Notes under the pieces: generated by a model | The model's input: the letters and a program-made list of their open reading frames with translations, nothing else | The model's database searches: none | What the model was told of the DNA's origin: nothing | Made by a program: the position numbers and the translations under genes | Assembly: GCA_020073265.1 (NCBI GenBank) | Contig: JAIQFN010000075.1 | Span: forward strand, 1-57,018 | Direction: 5' to 3' | DNA from: Terriglobia bacterium | GTDB lineage: Bacteria; Acidobacteriota; Terriglobia; Bryobacterales; Bryobacteraceae | DNA length: 57,018 nucleotides | Shown: positions 53,865-57,018 of the stretch, in pieces | Position numbering within the stretch: the first letter of the stretch is position 1 | Layout of the letters: the number at the start of each line of letters is the position of its first letter

Positions 53865-53957
53865 ATGCCCCCCGCGAAATTCATCATCGCCACGGCGGCC
53901 TCGCTGACTCTGTCGATCGCATTCCTCACCGCCTGGGCGGCATCCGATGGTCCCTAG
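53865..53957 (+). CDS. Possible 30-residue membrane peptide
   Basis: An ATG frame encodes MPPAKFIIATAASLTLSIAF and ten more residues, ending TAG: one hydrophobic helix with a Lys in front, like a signal peptide cut off after the cleavage region. A weak GGGAG lies about 16 nt upstream. It lies exactly between repeats E and F. It may be a small membrane peptide or the stump of a deleted secreted-protein gene. Confidence 0.3.
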   Translation: MPPAKFIIATAASLTLSIAFLTAWAASDGP

Positions 53958-53980
53958 GCCTGGAAAACTAGTGCCCCCTC

Positions 53981-54027
53981 GTGGCGCACGCACTCCCGCG
54001 TGCAGCGTCCCCACTCATGAGGACGCG
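53981..54027 (+). repeat. 47-nt double-hairpin repeat, copy F
   Basis: It starts GTGGCGCACG. Hairpin 1 is GCACGC(A)-CTCC-(C)GCGTGC. Hairpin 2 is GCGTCCCCA-CTCA-TGAGGACGC with one mispair. It ends 13 nt before the enoyl-CoA hydratase ATG and so lies in its leader. It has the same direction as copy E. Confidence 0.9.
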
Positions 54028-54040
54028 CGTCGAAACTAAA

Positions 54041-54817
54041 ATGCCCAACGTCCAACTCCAAATCGACCAGCGCGGCCAAGACCGGATCGCCCGGTTGACC
54101 ATCGACAACGAACGCAAGCTCAACACCCTGAACACCCCGCTCATGGAAGATTTCGTCCGCGCCATCGAGTCGCTCTCGAGCGATGAGACCCTGCGCGCCC
54201 TGATCGTCACCGGCGGGGGCGACAAAGCCTTCATCGGCGGCGCGGACATCGACGAAATGGCCGCACTCGACGCCTCCACGGCCGAGGCGTTCATCACGCG
54301 CATCCACCGCTGTTGCGACGCACTGCGCGACTTGCCCGTCCCGGTGATCGCGCGAATCCAGGGCTACGCGCTCGGCGGAGGCCTGGAGCTCGCCGCGGCC
54401 TGCGATCTCCGCATCGCCGCAGACACCGCGATCCTCGGAATGCCTGAAGTCAAGCTGGGCATGCCGTCCGTGATCGAAGCCGCTCTGCTCCCGCCCCTGG
54501 TCGGCTGGGGCCGCGCGCGACACATGCTGCTGCTGGGCGAAAATTTCACCGCCGCCGAAGCCGCAGCCTGGGGCCTGGTCGAACTGGTGGTCCCCAAGCC
54601 CGCCCTCGACCAAGCCATCGAGCGCTGGATCGCGTCCATCCTCCAAGCCGGCCCCCGCGCCATCCGCCTGCAGAAAAAACTCATCCGCGCCTGGGAAGAT
54701 CTCCCGCTACGCGACGCCATTCGCGCCGGCATCCACGCGTATTCCGCGGCCTGGCAAACCGACGAGCCCGCCCTTCGCCTCAAGGAATTTCAAGCCAGGC
54801 GCCGCCCGCGATCTTGA
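54041..54817 (+). CDS. Enoyl-CoA hydratase/isomerase family protein
   Basis: A 258-residue crotonase-fold enzyme. The oxyanion-hole segments are GDKAFIGGADIDEMAAL and GYALGGGLELAAACDLRIA, and the first catalytic Glu is in LGMPEVKLGMPSV. The usual PGxGGTQRL with the second Glu is replaced by PSVIEAALLPPLVGWG, where a Glu is present but shifted, so the exact reaction is uncertain. ATG at 54041 is used; two upstream ATGs fall in or at the end of repeat F. It could act in aromatic or fatty-acid breakdown. Confidence 0.85.
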   Translation: MPNVQLQIDQRGQDRIARLTIDNERKLNTLNTPLMEDFVRAIESLSSDETLRALIVTGGGDKAFIGGADIDEMAALDASTAEAFITRIHRCCDALRDLPVPVIARIQGYALGGGLELAAACDLRIAADTAILGMPEVKLGMPSVIEAALLPPLVGWGRARHMLLLGENFTAAEAAAWGLVELVVPKPALDQAIERWIASILQAGPRAIRLQKKLIRAWEDLPLRDAIRAGIHAYSAAWQTDEPALRLKEFQARRRPRS

Positions 54818-54935
54818 GTAACGTCGCCTAACCCTTGAGTAACGCGCTGCCTTCGCAGAGACGCTAGCTGGGATTCGTGGCCGCTTCCTGTAATAGTCCG
54901 CCGCAAGGCGAGTCCAACTGCAAGGAGGTGAATCC

Positions 54936-55277
54936 ATGTTCCTACGAGTGTTCGGTTTCTTAGCCTGCGGAATCCTCATGGGCACGCTGGCTCAATCCGG
55001 ACTGGCACGCGCACAAAGCGATCCAGCCAAGGAGAAGAACGCGAAAGTGACCGGCTGCCTGATTCAAGGCACTAGCACGGACCAGTTCACAATCACCGAC
55101 AACGGCAAAACATACGACCTCAGCAGCGCCTCGGTGAACCTCAAGAACCATTTGGGCCACAAAGTAACGGTGACGGGCAAGGTGAGCCAGGAGAAGGCCT
55201 CGGAAGCCAAGACCGGCCAGCCTGCGCAACACATAGACGTCACCAACCTCACCATGGTGAGTACGAGCTGTCCCTAG
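54936..55277 (+). CDS. Small secreted hypothetical protein
   Basis: A 113-residue exported protein. A textbook ribosome site AAGGAGGTG (54922-54930) fixes the ATG. The signal peptide (LRVFGFLACGILMGTLAQSG) is followed by a beta-rich OB-fold-like domain (KVTGCLIQGTSTDQFTITDN, GKTYDLSSASVNLKNHLGHK, VTVTGKVSQEKASEAKTG). Its role is unknown. A strong terminator follows. A decayed second copy of the same gene and terminator lies 1.4 kb downstream. Confidence 0.75.
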   Translation: MFLRVFGFLACGILMGTLAQSGLARAQSDPAKEKNAKVTGCLIQGTSTDQFTITDNGKTYDLSSASVNLKNHLGHKVTVTGKVSQEKASEAKTGQPAQHIDVTNLTMVSTSCP

Positions 55278-55300
55278 TCCGAATCAACCACAACCATCGT

Positions 55301-55335
55301 CGCGGCGGGACCAATCTACCCGCCGCGATTTTTTT
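55301..55335 (+). terminator. Rho-independent terminator of the 54936 gene
   Basis: CGCGGCGGG (55301-55309) pairs perfectly with CCCGCCGCG (55319-55327) across a 9-nt loop, followed by A and seven T. It lies 23 nt after the stop codon. Confidence 0.85.
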
Positions 55336-55480
55336 GCCACAGTTTGCCCTGTTGTCTGAAGAAATGCGCTGCTGCGAACACCCAGTAGCGTGAGACCGAA
55401 TTCGCCGTTCGGGCCTCCATCCTGGCCAGCAGCATTTTCTCCCAGGAGAGGCGTATACTTGACGGATACAGGGAGGGAAG

Positions 55481-56527
55481 ATGAAAAATCGATGCCTCTG
55501 TTTCGTACTTGGCCTCACGGCGCTGGTGGTTGTGGCGCAGGCTCAAGTGGTGCCTCATACCGCCTTGGCGAGTTCCAAAGCGGTCAAACAAACCTGGACA
55601 CCGCCTCGAACCCCCGACGGACATCCCGACCTGCAAGGATTTTGGGCCAACAACAACGCTACCCCGCTCGAGCGGCCCAAGGAGCTGGAGGGACGCGCCA
55701 TGCTGACCGACGAAGAACTCGCGGCCATGAAGAAGAAGGCGCATGAACTCTTCAGCGGCAACGGAGACGCCGCCTTCGGCGATACGGTTTTCAATACCGT
55801 GCTCGCGAATGTGCTCGGAAAGAAGATTGGGTTCGTAAGCACCGACGGCGAGACCGGCGACTATAGCTCGGTCTGGACGGTGGAGCGGGTTTGGGAGAAA
55901 CGCACTTCGCTCATCACCGACCCGCCCGACGGACGAATGCCCGCCCTGACAGCGGATGGACAAAAGAGGCGCGCCGCTGCGTTCGAGGGCATGCGCCGCC
56001 CGGCCCGGGGACCCGAGGATCGATCGTTGTCGGAACGCTGTATCACCTACGGCTCGCCGCAACTGACCGCGGGATACCAAAGCTACTATCAGATCGTCCA
56101 GACGCCCAAGGCGGTCCTGTTCATGACCGAGATGATTCACGATGTCCGCATCATTCCGCTGGACGCCGGCCCGCATCCTCCCGCGGCCGTCGACGGGTGG
56201 CTGGGCGATTCGCGCGGCCATTGGGAAGGCGATACGCTGGTGGTCGATAGCACCAACTACAAACCCAGAGCCTTCATGGCGGCCTCCAGCGAGAAGCTGC
56301 ATGTGATTGAGCGCTTCACCCGCGCTGGCCCGGAGACGCTGAACCACGAAATCACGGTCGATGATCCTGCAACCTGGACGAAGCCGTGGACTCTGATGGT
56401 CCCCTTGCAGCGCTCCGCGGAACCGGTTTTTGAGTACGCCTGCCACGAAGGCAACGAGGGCCTGGCCGGCATCCTCTCCGGAGCCCGAGCCGAGGAAGCC
56501 GCCGCAGCCAAGCAAGGTCGGAAATAG
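55481..56527 (+). CDS. Secreted hypothetical protein, acidobacterial family
   Basis: A 348-residue exported protein (signal MKNRCLCFVLGLTALVVVAQ). The mature part begins WTPPRTPDGHPDLQGFWANN, a hallmark of a large, uncharacterised protein family in Acidobacteria and relatives. Later stretches are DGWLGDSRGHWEGDTLVVDS and TNYKPRAF, LHVIERFTRAGPETLNHEIT, and YACHEGNEGLAGILSGARAE. A ribosome site AGGGAGG lies just upstream, and TATACT at 55454-55459 may be its -10 element. No enzymatic motif is recognised. Confidence 0.8.
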   Translation: MKNRCLCFVLGLTALVVVAQAQVVPHTALASSKAVKQTWTPPRTPDGHPDLQGFWANNNATPLERPKELEGRAMLTDEELAAMKKKAHELFSGNGDAAFGDTVFNTVLANVLGKKIGFVSTDGETGDYSSVWTVERVWEKRTSLITDPPDGRMPALTADGQKRRAAAFEGMRRPARGPEDRSLSERCITYGSPQLTAGYQSYYQIVQTPKAVLFMTEMIHDVRIIPLDAGPHPPAAVDGWLGDSRGHWEGDTLVVDSTNYKPRAFMAASSEKLHVIERFTRAGPETLNHEITVDDPATWTKPWTLMVPLQRSAEPVFEYACHEGNEGLAGILSGARAEEAAAAKQGRK

Positions 56528-56533
56528 TCGCCG

Positions 56534-56744
56534 GTTGACCGGCTGACTTACTCACGGCACTAGCGCTGACCAGTTCACGATCGCCGACAACGGGAAAATG
56601 TACGGGCAGCGCCTCGGCGAACCTAAAGGACCATTTGGGCGACAAAGTAAAGGTGAAGGGCAAGCCTCGGAAGCCAAGACCGGCCAGCCTGCGCAACACA
56701 TGGACGTCACCAATCTCACCATGGTGAGTACGATCTCTCGCTAG
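56534..56744 (+). pseudogene. Decayed duplicate of the 54936-55277 gene
   Basis: The DNA matches the 3' two thirds of the small secreted protein gene over long stretches (for example GGCCAGCCTGCGCAACACAT and GTCACC-AATCTCACCATGG), including the stop TAG at 56742-56744. It lacks the start and signal peptide. Compared with the parent it has a 5-nt deletion near 56600 and a 16-nt deletion near 56662; together they restore the frame. The 3' flank and terminator are duplicated too. The 302-nt gap 56528-56829 holds only this and the hairpin. Confidence 0.85.
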
Positions 56745-56768
56745 TCCGAATCGACCACAACAATCAGT

Positions 56769-56792
56769 GCGGCGGGCCCAATTTACCGCCGC
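56769..56792 (+). terminator. Duplicated, weakened terminator hairpin
   Basis: GCGGCGG and CCGCCGC pair over 7 bp across a 10-nt loop, followed by GATTTCTCTC rather than a T-run. It is the copied terminator of the parent gene at 55301, shorter by two base pairs and with a broken T-tract. Confidence 0.55.
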
Positions 56793-56829
56793 GATTTCTC
56801 TCGCCTAGTGGGCTGTCTGTGAGAAGTAT

Positions 56830-57018
56830 TTACCACGACTGAATTCTCCGCCTTGGGTCGGAGTATTTCCAGCGGAAGGGCTTGGCAGATTTTCCGTATA
56901 GCCGAATGTAGCGCAGGATCTTGCGCCGGAGGTCGGCGACGGAAGTGAAGATGCCGCGATCGATCACTTCGCGTTGCAGTTTGGAGAACCAGATTTCGAC
57001 CTGGTTCATCCAGGAGGA
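56830..57018 (-). mobile_element. IS630-type transposase, C-terminal end (cut by the window edge)
   Basis: A minus-strand frame enters at 57018 and stops with TAA at 56830-56832. The 62 residues visible start SSWMNQVEIWFSKLQREVID and continue RGIFTSVADLRRKILRYIRL, then KPFRWKYSDPRRRIQSW. This is the end of the DDE domain of IS630-family transposases; the Glu of NQVE is the third catalytic acid. The rest lies outside the window, so intactness cannot be judged. No terminal inverted repeat was identified downstream of the stop. Confidence 0.85.

Noticed and set aside
51062-53971. A 969-codon open frame on the plus strand
   Set aside because: It is antisense to the cytochrome/PQQ/SGNH fusion gene, is rich in Arg, His and Pro, and has no domain; high GC keeps the shadow frame open.

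Overview
The window looks like a piece of a high-GC, diderm Acidobacteriota chromosome, most likely from the Solibacter/Bryobacterales side. The clues are two TonB-dependent receptors that start with a carboxypeptidase-regulatory-like domain, a VWA protein of the type usually called VWFA-related Acidobacterial domain, lipid A genes (lpxA, lpxI), very small intergenic gaps, many overlapping start/stop pairs, and several secreted protein families common in that phylum. This assignment is inference from gene content. I see no rRNA, tRNA, CRISPR array, prophage or replication origin.

Layout. 0.1-7.7 kb: receptor, secreted beta-propeller, S55-type serine peptidase, small proline-rich protein, outer-membrane barrel. 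7.8-12.4 kb: acpS and nikR on the minus strand, an SGNH protein, then a Ni/Co ECF transporter (cbiM-Q-O) with a candidate NikR site in front. 12.4-17.5 kb: dtd and three head-to-tail amidohydrolase paralogues. 17.5-22.1 kb: purM-purN, an orphan C-terminal gene fragment, YihY, and an uncharacterised AAA+ ATPase. 22.1-27.8 kb: a dehydratase / fucosidase / 2-hydroxyacid dehydrogenase operon, selA, an M20 peptidase. 27.8-32.1 kb: fabZ-lpxA-lpxI, a Gfo/Idh oxidoreductase, a TonB-type protein. 32.1-41.2 kb (mostly minus): VWA protein, Oar-like receptor, PP2C phosphatase, two TPR or small secreted proteins, miaA. 41.3-43.4 kb: a large TPR protein. 43.5-50.6 kb: a protocatechuate/beta-ketoadipate cluster (pobA divergent from pcaI-J-H-G-B-L and a cupin). 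50.6-57.0 kb: a cupin-like protein, a cytochrome c/PQQ/SGNH fusion, an enoyl-CoA hydratase, secreted proteins, a decayed gene duplicate and the end of an IS630-type transposase.

How genes work together. PobA makes protocatechuate; PcaHG opens the ring; PcaB and the fused PcaL (decarboxylase plus lactonase) give 3-oxoadipate; PcaIJ activates it with CoA. The thiolase pcaF, a regulator and a transporter are not in the window. FabZ, LpxA and LpxI supply fatty-acid and lipid A steps. NikR probably represses the CbiMQO importer.

The most unusual signal is non-coding. Six copies of an exactly 47-nt element occur in the window. Each can fold into two adjacent hairpins, both with a CTCN loop; the second stem changes sequence between copies while keeping its pairing. 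The element starts GTGG, and two copies form an inverted pair. It looks like a REP/REPIN-type family that I cannot match to a named one. A second inverted repeat family sits right behind the stop codons of two secreted-protein genes, and small GGACAGA hairpins form a third.
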